From contig NZ_CP017111.1 in the NCBI RefSeq assembly GCF_001723605.1, positions 1,550,001 to 1,614,000 of the forward strand: 64,000 bases of DNA, read 5' to 3'. The position numbers and the translations under genes were made by a program. Below the pieces are notes generated by a model that worked only from the letters and a program-made list of their open reading frames with translations, made no database searches and had not been told where the DNA came from. This DNA is from Sulfurospirillum halorespirans DSM 13726 (GTDB lineage Bacteria > Campylobacterota > Campylobacteria > Campylobacterales > Sulfurospirillaceae). Shown piece after piece: positions 7,349 to 16,478 of this stretch (its first letter is position 1; each line of letters starts with the position of its first letter).

Positions 7349-9445
7349 TTGGGCGTAGCAACCATTTTACCCGATGCTTCTGTTGTGGGAAAATTTGGTG
7401 CATTTCTTGGGCAATTCAATCAACATGCCTTTGGGTATGCGGCTTTTATCTATCCGTTTGTCTTGATATTTCCCGCGTTTACACTCTATAAAGAGAGTAG
7501 ACTCACAGAGCGACGTATTGGGGTGTTTTTAGCTTCTACTATTCTGCTGTTTACTTTTTTAATGGCGCAGTCTATTATTATCAAGAGTGAATTGTATGGT
7601 TCTTTTGGGCGTGCTATCGTTGATATGTTGATCGCTTCTATTGGTATTATGGGTGTGTGGCTTTTTATTGTTGCCATCTTTCTTCTCTCTATGACACTGT
7701 TGGTAGAATCGAGTATCAGCGATTTTCTCACGATTATGAAGCCGACTTTTACCAAAACGAAAATCAAAGAGTATCAAGCCGAAGAGGAACCAACGGTTGA
7801 TACAAAAAAAAGTCGCGTTATCAAAAAAGAGGTTTCAGCTCCTAAAGAAAAAATCGTGCTTAACGATGATCTTCCCGATGAAAACCCTGTTATTATTGAA
7901 CCACTGTATCCTGAAAATGCAGAGCCAAAAAAATCGCTGGTTCATCTTAAAAGCACTAAAAAAGTGGAGATTCTCAGTGAAGTAGCGGAAAATACCAAAC
8001 TACTTTCTGAGATTGATCAAGGTGAATGCGACAAACCCAAAGATTTCAAACTGCCACCACTGTCTTTTTTGGCTAATCCTCCTGCCAAAGTTGTGCATGT
8101 CAATGAGAGCGAGATCGATCAAAAAATTCAAGACCTTTTAGAGAAACTCAGACGCTTTAAAATTGAAGGTGATGTTGTACGCACGTACTCTGGCCCTGTG
8201 GTTACAACGTTTGAATTTAAACCTGCACCTCACGTTAAAGTCTCACGTATCTTAACGCTTCAAGATGACCTTGCGATGGCGTTAAAAGCAAAGACGATTC
8301 GTATCCAAGCTCCAATTCCTGGTAAAGATGTTGTGGGCATTGAGGTACCCAATCAAAAAATAGAGACTATTTATCTTAAAGAGATTTTAGAGAGTGATAT
8401 TTTTAAAAAGTCATCGTCTCCTTTAACAATTGCACTGGGTAAAGACATTGTGGGTAATGCCTTTGTAACCGATCTTAAAAAATTGCCTCACTTACTCATA
8501 GCCGGAACAACGGGCAGTGGTAAAAGTGTGGGCATTAATGCGATGCTACTTTCACTTTTATACCGCAATTCACCCGATACCTTGCGCTTTTTGATGATTG
8601 ATCCTAAGATGTTGGAGTTTTCGATTTACAACGACATTCCGCATCTTTTAACACCTGTTATTACGAAGCCTAAGCAAGCCATTGTGGCACTGGCTAATAT
8701 GGTCAGCGAGATGGAGCGACGTTATCAAATTATGAGTCGTTCCAAAACCAAAAATATTGAAAATTACAATGAAAAAGCAAAAGCAATTGGTGTAGAGCCA
8801 TTGCCTTACATTGTCATTATTATTGATGAGTTAGCGGATCTTATGATGACGAGTGGTAAAGATGTTGAATTTTACATTGCGCGTTTGGCTCAAATGGCAC
8901 GTGCGAGTGGAATTCACCTCGTAGTCGCGACGCAACGACCTTCGGTGGATGTTGTGACAGGTCTTATTAAGGCAAACTTACCTTCTCGTATTAGTTTTAA
9001 AGTAGGGCAGAAAATCGACTCAAAAGTCATTTTAGATGCTATGGGAGCTGATTCACTGCTTGGAAATGGCGATATGCTTTTCACACCTCCTGGCACTTCG
9101 GGACTCATTCGTTTGCATGCTCCTTACACCAGTGAAGATGAGATTGACCGAGTGGTTGAATACCTCAAGAAACAGCGCCCCGTCGTATACGACGAGAGTT
9201 TTCTTAAGGAGAGTGAAGAGGGCTTTTCAGCTTCGTCTAGCAGCAAAGACAGTGGTGAGTTGGATGAGCTTTTTGACGACGCAAAAGCCATTGTCCTTAA
9301 TGAAAGAAAGAGCTCAATTTCTTATATTCAAAGAAGATTGAATATTGGCTATAATAGGGCAGCGACGATTGTCGAGCAACTGGAGGCTATGGGAATACTC
9401 TCTTCTCAAAACGCTAAAGGGCAGCGTGAGATCATCGTAAACTAA
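7349..9445 (+). CDS. ftsK: DNA translocase FtsK
   Basis: FtsK is a membrane-anchored motor that pumps chromosome ends into daughter cells at division. The N-terminal part has hydrophobic helices, then an acidic linker to about residue 230, then the motor domain with Walker A GTTGSGKS (about 390) and Walker B IIIDELADL, and a C-terminal winged-helix gamma domain (SSISYIQRRLNIGYNRAATIVEQLE). The given start is TTG at 7349 without a ribosome binding site. The frame stays open back to a stop at 7256 with no ATG, GTG or TTG, yet encodes a hydrophobic helix (ETLFIIFIAIALFLGVATIL) that belongs to the protein. Translation probably starts at ATC 7301, six bases after AAAGGA. Confidence 0.93.
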   Translation: MGVATILPDASVVGKFGAFLGQFNQHAFGYAAFIYPFVLIFPAFTLYKESRLTERRIGVFLASTILLFTFLMAQSIIIKSELYGSFGRAIVDMLIASIGIMGVWLFIVAIFLLSMTLLVESSISDFLTIMKPTFTKTKIKEYQAEEEPTVDTKKSRVIKKEVSAPKEKIVLNDDLPDENPVIIEPLYPENAEPKKSLVHLKSTKKVEILSEVAENTKLLSEIDQGECDKPKDFKLPPLSFLANPPAKVVHVNESEIDQKIQDLLEKLRRFKIEGDVVRTYSGPVVTTFEFKPAPHVKVSRILTLQDDLAMALKAKTIRIQAPIPGKDVVGIEVPNQKIETIYLKEILESDIFKKSSSPLTIALGKDIVGNAFVTDLKKLPHLLIAGTTGSGKSVGINAMLLSLLYRNSPDTLRFLMIDPKMLEFSIYNDIPHLLTPVITKPKQAIVALANMVSEMERRYQIMSRSKTKNIENYNEKAKAIGVEPLPYIVIIIDELADLMMTSGKDVEFYIARLAQMARASGIHLVVATQRPSVDVVTGLIKANLPSRISFKVGQKIDSKVILDAMGADSLLGNGDMLFTPPGTSGLIRLHAPYTSEDEIDRVVEYLKKQRPVVYDESFLKESEEGFSASSSSKDSGELDELFDDAKAIVLNERKSSISYIQRRLNIGYNRAATIVEQLEAMGILSSQNAKGQREIIVN

Positions 9446-9469
9446 CCAAATCGTAAGGAGTCAGTCACA

Positions 9470-12028
9470 ATGAGTTTTTTCCAAGCGTATGAAGCAGAAG
9501 TGAATGAAAGAGCAAAGTTAGGGGTTCCTCCTTTACCTCTTGATGCCAAAAAGACAGCCGAGGTAGTAGAGCTTTTAAAGAAAGAGGAGGGTGATCAAGC
9601 CTTTTTAAGAGATTTGTTGGCAAATCGTGTACCACCTGGTGTGGATGAAGCCGCCTATGTCAAAGCAGCTTTTCTGAACGATGTCGCTCAAAAAAACGTT
9701 ACATGTAAAGCAATCTCTCCTGTCTACGCGATAGAACTTTTAGGAACCATGTTTGGTGGCTACAATGTTCAACCCCTCGTTGATGCACTCAGTTCAAAAG
9801 ATGAAGCCGTAGCGCGTGCCGCCTGTAATGCACTCAAACATACAGTGCTCGTTTATAGCTCATTTAACGACATTGAAGCTCTCTGTAAAACCAACGCTTA
9901 TGCGAAAGAAGTGATGACCTCTTGGGCAAATGCGGAGTGGTTTACCAATAAACCTTCTCTTGCTGAAAAAATCACGGTGGCTGTTTTAAAAGTAGCTGGT
10001 GAAACCAATACCGATGATCTCAGTCCTGCAAGCGAAGCGTTTACCAGAAGTGACATTCCTCTTCATGCCAATGCGATGTTGGTTAAAAGACTCCCTGGTT
10101 CGATTGAAAAGATTAAAGAGCTTATTGCAAAAGGCTATGAGGTCGCTTATGTCGGTGATGTTGTAGGCACAGGAAGCAGTCGTAAGTCTGGCATTAACTC
10201 CATTCAATGGTTCATGGGTCGTGAAATCCTCAATGTTCCGAATAAAAAAACAGGTGGCTTGATCTTAGGATCGACCATTGCGCCTATTTTCTTCAACACC
10301 GCCGAAGACAGCGGTGCGCTTCCGATCGAAGTCAACGTGGAAGGCTTGGAAACGGGTGATCTTATTGATGTTTATCCTCTGATTGGTAAAATCGAAAAAA
10401 ATGGCAAAGTCGTTGGAGAGTTTAAACTTTCCCCAAATACCTTAGCTGATGAGTACCGAGCAGGTGGACGTATCCCGCTTATCATTGGTCGTGGCCTTAC
10501 GACAAAAGCACGAGCGAGCCTTGGTATGGGCGCTGAAACTATCTTTGCCAAACCAGAGCAACCTGAAGAGCAAAAAGGTGTTGGTTACACGTTGGCTCAA
10601 AAAATGGTCGGACGAGCATGTGGCGTAGAAGGTGTTCGAGCTGGCATGTATGTGGAACCGCATACCTTAACGGTTGGTAGTCAAGATACCACAGGACCAA
10701 TGACCAGAGATGAAATCAAAGAGCTTGCAGCACTTGGCTTTAGTGCCGATCTTGTGATGCAAAGTTTTTGCCACACGGCTGCTTACCCCAAACCAAGTGA
10801 TGTCAAACTTCACCATACGCTTCCAGCTTTTATCACCTCACGCTCAGGTGTGAGTCTCAACGCGGGCGATGGTGTTATTCACTCATGGCTTAACCGTATG
10901 GTGCTTCCAGACACCGTAGGAACGGGTGGAGACAGTCATACACGTTTCCCGATTGGTATCTCTTTTCCTGCAGGTTCAGGTCTTGTCGCCTTTGCCGCTG
11001 TGACAGGAAGTATGCCGCTTAATATGCCTGAATCGGTTTTGGTACGTTTTAAAGGTGAAATGCAACCGGGTATCACACTTCGTGATCTTGTCAATGCGAT
11101 TCCCTACTATGCGATCAAAAAAGGGCTTTTAACCGTTCCTAAAAAAAATAAAAAGAATATTTTTGCAGGAAAAATCCTTGAAATCGAAGGGCTTCCAAAA
11201 CTCAAAGTTGAACAAGCGTTTGAACTGAGTGACGCTTCAGCAGAGCGAAGTGCCGCAGCGTGTGCCGTAGCGCTTGATGTTGAACCCATCGTTGAGTATC
11301 TCAAATCCAATATTACGCTCCTTGAAGCGATGGTCAAAGCAGGTTATGCGGATGCCAAAACATTGCAACGAAGAGCTGATAAAATGAAAGCGTGGATAGC
11401 TGATCCTAAGCTTTTAAAAGCGGATGCGAATGCGCAGTATGCCGAAGTCATTGAAATTGACCTTGCTGAGATCAAAGAGCCAATTTTAGCATGTCCGAAT
11501 GATCCAGATGATGTCGCAACGCTGAGCGAAGTGCTTGCCGATGATAATCGTCCTAAGAAAATCGACGAAGTTTTTGTGGGAAGTTGTATGACGAACATTG
11601 GTCATTACCGTGCGCTTGGTGAAGTATTACAAGGCGAAGGCAAAGTGCCAACCACACTGTGGATCGCACCTCCTACAAAAATGGACAAAGATCAACTCAC
11701 CAACGAAGGGTATTATTCCATCTTTGGAACATCAGGAGCGCGTATTGAAATTCCTGGGTGTTCACTCTGTATGGGAAATCAAGCCAATGTTAAAGAAGGT
11801 GCGGTTGTCTTCTCCACATCAACCCGTAACTTTGATAACCGTATGGGGCCCAACTCCAAAGTCTATCTCGGTAGCGCTGAGTTAGCGGCACTTTGCGCAC
11901 TTTTGGGACGCCTTCCAAGCGTGGAAGAATACATGAGCTTAGTGCCAAAAAAATTAGCAGGTAAGACAGATAAAGTCTATAAATACCTCAATTTTAACCT
12001 CATAGAAGATTACGAACTCGCGAATTAA
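9470..12028 (+). CDS. acnB: Aconitate hydratase B (AcnB)
   Basis: AcnB interconverts citrate and isocitrate in the TCA cycle and often also handles 2-methylisocitrate. The 852-residue length and domain order (HEAT-like N-terminus, swivel domain, then catalytic domains) are those of AcnB and not AcnA. The three cluster cysteines are visible in [13 protein letters not shown] and [12 protein letters not shown]. The active-site run [11 protein letters not shown] is intact. AAGGAG lies nine bases before the ATG. A strong hairpin follows at 12036-12064. It is separated from ftsK by only 24 bp. Confidence 0.97.
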   Translation: MSFFQAYEAEVNERAKLGVPPLPLDAKKTAEVVELLKKEEGDQAFLRDLLANRVPPGVDEAAYVKAAFLNDVAQKNVTCKAISPVYAIELLGTMFGGYNVQPLVDALSSKDEAVARAACNALKHTVLVYSSFNDIEALCKTNAYAKEVMTSWANAEWFTNKPSLAEKITVAVLKVAGETNTDDLSPASEAFTRSDIPLHANAMLVKRLPGSIEKIKELIAKGYEVAYVGDVVGTGSSRKSGINSIQWFMGREILNVPNKKTGGLILGSTIAPIFFNTAEDSGALPIEVNVEGLETGDLIDVYPLIGKIEKNGKVVGEFKLSPNTLADEYRAGGRIPLIIGRGLTTKARASLGMGAETIFAKPEQPEEQKGVGYTLAQKMVGRACGVEGVRAGMYVEPHTLTVGSQDTTGPMTRDEIKELAALGFSADLVMQSFCHTAAYPKPSDVKLHHTLPAFITSRSGVSLNAGDGVIHSWLNRMVLPDTVGTGGDSHTRFPIGISFPAGSGLVAFAAVTGSMPLNMPESVLVRFKGEMQPGITLRDLVNAIPYYAIKKGLLTVPKKNKKNIFAGKILEIEGLPKLKVEQAFELSDASAERSAAACAVALDVEPIVEYLKSNITLLEAMVKAGYADAKTLQRRADKMKAWIADPKLLKADANAQYAEVIEIDLAEIKEPILACPNDPDDVATLSEVLADDNRPKKIDEVFVGSCMTNIGHYRALGEVLQGEGKVPTTLWIAPPTKMDKDQLTNEGYYSIFGTSGARIEIPGCSLCMGNQANVKEGAVVFSTSTRNFDNRMGPNSKVYLGSAELAALCALLGRLPSVEEYMSLVPKKLAGKTDKVYKYLNFNLIEDYELAN

Positions 12029-12035
12029 GACCTAT

Positions 12036-12064
12036 AAAAGCCACTCATTTTGAGTGGCTTTTAC
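12036..12064 (+). terminator. Rho-independent terminator after acnB
   Basis: AAAAGCCACTCA-TTT-TGAGTGGCTTTT forms a perfect 12-bp stem directly after acnB, ending in T residues. A TTACATGTAA palindrome follows at 12067-12076. Confidence 0.85.
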
Positions 12065-12084
12065 TTTTACATGTAAGGATATTT

Positions 12085-12582
12085 TTGATTATCACTAAAA
12101 ACTGCCTTGTAACCCTTGACTACACTGTTTTTGACACGGAAAACAACCTTTTGGACAGTGGAGTTACACCGCTTGTTTATCTGCATGGAGGGTACGGCGA
12201 TGTTTTTGAAAAAATCGAAAAAACACTTGAAGGTAAAAGTGTGGGAGAGAGTATTCACATTCAACTCTCACCCAAAGAGGCATTTGGAGAGTACAAGCAA
12301 GAGTTTGTTTTAATCGAAGAGCGCACGATGTTTGAAGATGATTTGGAAGTCGGGCAAAATGTTGAAATGGTCTTTAGCGAAGATGATGAGAGCGAGATCA
12401 TGTTAACGTACGCGGTGGTTGAAATCCTAGAAGATCGCGTTATTTTAGATGCCAACCATCCTCTCTCAGGTCTTAGCATCATCTTTGATGGTACCGTCAT
12501 CGGAGTCCGAGATGCAACCAGTGATGAAATTGAGAAAAGACTCCTCGGGCATGAAGAGTCTTTAGTCGCACACCAAGACTAA
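12085..12582 (+). CDS. slyD: SlyD-like FKBP peptidyl-prolyl isomerase
   Basis: A 165-residue protein of the SlyD type: a split FKBP domain (VTLDYTVFDTENNLLDSG, then PLVYLHGGYGDVFEKIEKTLEGKSVGE) with an inserted flap chaperone domain in the middle (about residues 68-122) and the FKBP ending DANHPLSGLSIIFDG. It would help proline isomerisation and folding. The usual metal-binding His/Cys tail of Escherichia coli SlyD is absent. It starts with TTG; AAGGA, five bases upstream, comes from the end of a TTACATGTAA palindrome. The last four bases overlap the convergent ppsA stop. Confidence 0.85.
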   Translation: MIITKNCLVTLDYTVFDTENNLLDSGVTPLVYLHGGYGDVFEKIEKTLEGKSVGESIHIQLSPKEAFGEYKQEFVLIEERTMFEDDLEVGQNVEMVFSEDDESEIMLTYAVVEILEDRVILDANHPLSGLSIIFDGTVIGVRDATSDEIEKRLLGHEESLVAHQD

Positions 12583-14963
12583 GTAAGTTTCGCTTCCAAC
12601 GCTTCGACTACTTGGTGCATTTTGTACAGTGAATCAGGATTGAGGGAGATCGAATCAATCCCATTTTTCACCAAAAACTCCGTAATTTCAGGGTAATCAG
12701 AAGGCGCTTGTCCGCAAATACCGATGTATTTGCCGCGTGTTTTACATGCTTCGATTGCCATTTTCAGCATTTTTGTCACGGCAGGATTACGCTCATCGAA
12801 AATATGTGCAATCATCCCACTCTCTCTGTCCACCCCTAAAACAAGCTGTGTCAGATCATTCGATCCAATCGAATAGCCATCAAAGATTTTCAGAAACGCA
12901 TCGGCAATGATCACATTGGCAGGTATCTCGCACATTGCGTAAATTTTGAGTCCATTTTCCCCTTGCACCAAACCTTGCGCGTTCATAATGCCAATGACTT
13001 TCGCCCCTTCTTCGGGTGTTCGTACAAATGGAAGCATGATAACAACATTGCTCAGCCCCATCTCGTCTCGCACGCGTTTGAGCGCTTCACACTCCCATGC
13101 GTATGCCTCTTTGTAACTTTCATCGTAATAGCGACTTGCACCACGAAACCCTATCATAGGGTTTTCTTCGACAGCCTCGTAAGCTAGACCTCCAAGCATA
13201 TTGCGGTATTCATTGCTTTTAAAATCACTCGTGCGAATGATGACGGGTTTGGGGTAAAATGCCGCGGCGATCATGCCCACACCTTCGCTGATCTTTTGCA
13301 AGAAGAACTCTTTAGCATCATTATACGGAGCCATAAACGCTTTGATGGCTTCTTCATCTTTGACTTTATTTCCTTTGTGCATATTCACCAGTGCCATCGG
13401 ATGGGCATTGATGGAATGCGTCATAATAAACTCCATGCGAGCAAGTCCGACGCCATCATTGGGCATTTTGGCAAGATTGAACGCTTCGGCTGGATTGCCC
13501 ACATTCATCATGAGTTTTGTCTTTGTCTCTTTGAGGGAGCTTAGATCCATCGTTTTACATGTAAAGGCAATTTCACCTTCATAGATGTAGCCTTCATCGC
13601 CCTGTGCACAGCTGACGGTAACTTTTTGAGCGTTACTCAGCACGTCAGTGGCATTGCCACATCCTACGACCGCAGGCACACCGATCTCACGCGCAACGAT
13701 GGCGGCATGACAGGTTCGGCTACCTCGGTTGGTAATGAGCGCAGAAGCTTTTTTCATGATGGGTTCCCAATCAGGGTTGGTCGTATCGGCAACCAAAACA
13801 TCTCCCTCGTTAAAGCGAGCAAATTCGGAGGTCGTGTGGATGACGTTAACTTTTCCACTGCCTATTTTATCGCCCACGGCGCGACCCGAGGTGAGAAACT
13901 TCGCATCTTTGGTACTATCGAGTGTATATTTTTCGATGGAAATATGGTTTTGAAGCTTACTTTGCACCGTTTCAGGGCGCGCTTGAACGATGTAGAGTTT
14001 GCCATCCAAGCCATCTTTTGCCCACTCAATGTCCATCGGGCGTTTATAATACTCCTCAATAATGAGTGCATGCCGCGCTAATTGTAACACCTCACTCTCA
14101 GTGATGCAGAAGCTATTTTGCTCCTCTTGTGTTGTTGGAACATTGATGGTATGGGTTGCTTCGCTGTAGAGCATCTTCTCTTTTTTACTGCCCAAAGAAC
14201 GTTTTAAAATCGTATTGAGCCCTTGTTTAAGGGTTGGTTTAAAGACAAAAAATTCATCGGCATTGACTTTACCACTGACGACATTTTCGCCCAATCCCCA
14301 AATAGCATTGATTAAGATGATATTTTCTGAGCCACTCTCGGTGTCAATACTAAACATAACGCCACTGCTGGCTTTATCGCTTCGAACCATCTTTTGAATT
14401 CCCACAGAAAGCGCAACCTTAAAATGATCAAACCCTCGACTGCTACGGTAACTAATAGCACGATCCGTAAATAAAGAAGCATAGCACTGCTTCACACTTT
14501 GCAAAAGTTTTTCAGGTGTGTCAATATTTAAAAAGGTCTCTTGTTGTCCTGCAAAACTGGCATCGGGAAGATCTTCAGCCGTGCCTGAGGAGCGCACAGC
14601 AACATCAATATGTTCTGAGCCATACTCTTGTGAGAGCATATGATAAGCACTTTGTAGCTCTTTACTCAGCTGTTCAGGAAGGGTGGCATTTAAGATGAGC
14701 TCGCGAATGGTATGACCACACGTTTGCAGAGCAAGCGTATCGGCACAATCAAGATTTTTTAGGGATGCTTGGATTTTTGCATCGATGCCATTTTCTTTAA
14801 GTAACAGACGATAGGCATCGCTCGTGGTCGCAAAACCATTGGGAACACGAATGCCTTTGGTCGATAATTTTTGGTACATTTCGCCAAGATTGGCATTTTT
14901 ACCACCCACAAGGGCGATATCACTGAGGTGAAGTTCATTGAAGAATCGAATGTAACGCATCAT
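12579..14963 (-). CDS. ppsA: Phosphoenolpyruvate synthase
   Basis: It converts pyruvate, ATP and water to phosphoenolpyruvate, AMP and phosphate for gluconeogenesis. All three domains are present in order: ATP-grasp N-terminal half (VGGKNANLGEMYQKL, RSSGTAEDLPDASFAGQQET), the phosphohistidine domain (NRGSRTCHAAIVAREIGVPAVVGCG with the catalytic His), and the TIM-barrel PEP-binding domain (GSNDLTQLVLGVDR, ICGQAPSDYPE with the catalytic Cys). At 794 residues it has family length. GGGAGG lies just before two consecutive ATGs; the second, at 14960, has the better spacing. It is monocistronic and converges on slyD. Confidence 0.96.
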   Translation of the reverse strand: MMRYIRFFNELHLSDIALVGGKNANLGEMYQKLSTKGIRVPNGFATTSDAYRLLLKENGIDAKIQASLKNLDCADTLALQTCGHTIRELILNATLPEQLSKELQSAYHMLSQEYGSEHIDVAVRSSGTAEDLPDASFAGQQETFLNIDTPEKLLQSVKQCYASLFTDRAISYRSSRGFDHFKVALSVGIQKMVRSDKASSGVMFSIDTESGSENIILINAIWGLGENVVSGKVNADEFFVFKPTLKQGLNTILKRSLGSKKEKMLYSEATHTINVPTTQEEQNSFCITESEVLQLARHALIIEEYYKRPMDIEWAKDGLDGKLYIVQARPETVQSKLQNHISIEKYTLDSTKDAKFLTSGRAVGDKIGSGKVNVIHTTSEFARFNEGDVLVADTTNPDWEPIMKKASALITNRGSRTCHAAIVAREIGVPAVVGCGNATDVLSNAQKVTVSCAQGDEGYIYEGEIAFTCKTMDLSSLKETKTKLMMNVGNPAEAFNLAKMPNDGVGLARMEFIMTHSINAHPMALVNMHKGNKVKDEEAIKAFMAPYNDAKEFFLQKISEGVGMIAAAFYPKPVIIRTSDFKSNEYRNMLGGLAYEAVEENPMIGFRGASRYYDESYKEAYAWECEALKRVRDEMGLSNVVIMLPFVRTPEEGAKVIGIMNAQGLVQGENGLKIYAMCEIPANVIIADAFLKIFDGYSIGSNDLTQLVLGVDRESGMIAHIFDERNPAVTKMLKMAIEACKTRGKYIGICGQAPSDYPEITEFLVKNGIDSISLNPDSLYKMHQVVEALEAKLT

Positions 14964-15041
14964 AACCTCCCGTACGAAAAGTTACTCCTATAGTAGCACA
15001 AAACAGAATTAAGGTTGCTATAAAAAGAAGATTACATGTAA

Positions 15042-15062
15042 GGCAAAAATGAGTTATTTTTG
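15042..15062 (-). terminator. Possible terminator of the MFS gene
   Basis: GCAAAAATAACTCATTTTTGC (minus strand) is an inverted repeat that overlaps the last codons of the MFS gene, and a TTACATGTAA palindrome follows at 15032-15041. The stem is AT-rich and weak. Confidence 0.35.
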
Positions 15063-16268
15063 CTTCAACCAACGCTTAGCACAGACCAAAGTCGTACCCA
15101 ATAAAATAAATGATGCGAACCAAAAAGAGGCATAAGGATGCACAAACTGGTTCATGATGTATGCCAGCATTGGTCCTAGTGCCGCACCAAAGTCTATCAG
15201 CAATGAGTAGGTCGTCATAATTTTGATTTTGGCACCATTACTGGCCGTATCGGCTGCCAAAGCATCGGCAATGGTTGTCAAAGATGTTGCAGTAGCTTGT
15301 AACAAAAGAAGCACGCTGATCCATAGCCAAAGGGGCAGATTAAACGAGACAAGCGCAAAGAGAATGCTCGCTAAAAGAGTCGAAATCAAAAGTAAAGGGT
15401 AACGACCGTCTTTTCCATCGGTTAAGCTGCCAAACAGAGGGGCTAAAAAAGGCTCAAATCCCCAACGAATTGCTTGAAGGATACCTGCAAGTGATGAAGC
15501 GCCAATGAGGCAGCCAAAGATCAATACCACCGAACCATTATGAATATTAATCAGATACGAGAGTGTTGATGTCACAATTCCTTGGTAAATGAGCGCAAAA
15601 AACATCCCAATGCCTAAAACCGATAAGACTGTACGATTGCTCCACAGTGAAAAATGTCGTTCATCTTCGACGTGGTGCGCCACCATACCTTGGGATGTTG
15701 GTTTAATAACGATAAAAACAACGGGTAACGCGCAAAGGGTTACGAGACTAAAGATCATCGATGTGGTGGTTAAGCCATAAAAATCTGCTAAAAATCCTCC
15801 AATCAACATGCCCACTAAGCTTCCAAGGCGATACAAGCCATTGTAAAGCCCCATACTTTTACCTCTCGTCGCATCGGTTGCATATTCTAAAATCGTAAAA
15901 TAAGCACCTAACCTTAAAAATCCCCACGCAACGCCCCAAAAACAACGCGCAATCAAAAGTCCAATAAATCCTTGAATTAAACCATACGAAAGAGTCGTTC
16001 CAAATGCCAACAAAACCGCAATCAAAACGCCTGTACGCGCACTGATTTTGGTGTAAAGCCAGCCGATAAGAGGATTGAGAGGGAGTCTGACTAAGCGGTT
16101 GATGGATAAAAGAATGCCTACTTGCCATAACGAAGTAAGCCCAGCTTCTTCAAAGTGCGTAGGTAAAACAACGTAAAGCATGGAATCGCCCACTAAGCAG
16201 ACAGCGGTAAGAAGTGAGATAATAATGATTGGATTTTTCTGAAAAGTGGGAAGCGTTTCGGGTTTCAT
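15054..16268 (-). CDS. MFS transporter
   Basis: A 404-residue protein with about 12 hydrophobic helices in two six-helix halves and the major-facilitator loop NRLVRLPLNPLIGWLYTKISARTG between helices 2 and 3. It moves a small solute across the inner membrane by proton exchange or symport. The substrate cannot be told from the sequence; the helix-2 region and the DATRGKSMGLYNGLYRLG motif are like drug or metabolite exporters. It is alone, between ppsA and tRNA-Pro, on the minus strand. Confidence 0.85.
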   Translation of the reverse strand: MKPETLPTFQKNPIIIISLLTAVCLVGDSMLYVVLPTHFEEAGLTSLWQVGILLSINRLVRLPLNPLIGWLYTKISARTGVLIAVLLAFGTTLSYGLIQGFIGLLIARCFWGVAWGFLRLGAYFTILEYATDATRGKSMGLYNGLYRLGSLVGMLIGGFLADFYGLTTTSMIFSLVTLCALPVVFIVIKPTSQGMVAHHVEDERHFSLWSNRTVLSVLGIGMFFALIYQGIVTSTLSYLINIHNGSVVLIFGCLIGASSLAGILQAIRWGFEPFLAPLFGSLTDGKDGRYPLLLISTLLASILFALVSFNLPLWLWISVLLLLQATATSLTTIADALAADTASNGAKIKIMTTYSLLIDFGAALGPMLAYIMNQFVHPYASFWFASFILLGTTLVCAKRWLKQK

Positions 16269-16321
16269 AAAACCAGCTATGCTATTGGATTTTACATGTA
16301 AAAGAAAAAAAACGTATTAAA

Positions 16322-16399
16322 TGGTCGGAGTGACGTGATTCGAACACGCGACCTCTACCACCCCAAGGTAGCGCGCTAGCCAGGCTGCGCTACACCCCG
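16322..16399 (-). tRNA. tRNA-Pro (GGG)
   Basis: On the minus strand the acceptor CGGGGTG pairs with CACTCCG, the anticodon stem-loop is CTACC-TTGGGGT-GGTAG (anticodon GGG, reading CCC and CCU), the T-arm is CGTGTTCGAATCACG, and CCA is encoded. No integrase or repeat lies beside it. Confidence 0.94.
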
Positions 16400-16447
16400 A
16401 CACATTTAAGAGTTTGGATTTTAACAAAGATAACCAAAAAGTTTTAT

Positions 16448-16453
16448 TATAAT
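16448..16453 (+). promoter_or_regulatory. -10 element of the radical SAM gene
   Basis: TATAAT lies 26 bp before the ATG of the radical SAM gene in an AT-rich stretch after tRNA-Pro. No clear -35 box is seen, as is usual for sigma-70 promoters in Campylobacterota. Confidence 0.5.
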
Positions 16454-16478
16454 TAAGAAAAAATCATGAATGGAATGA

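Noticed and set aside
9986-11885. Several long open frames on the other strand or frame within acnB, ppsA and the coiled-coil gene
   Set aside because: They have no ribosome binding sites, give low-complexity or unrelated proteins, and lie fully within genes of certain identity.
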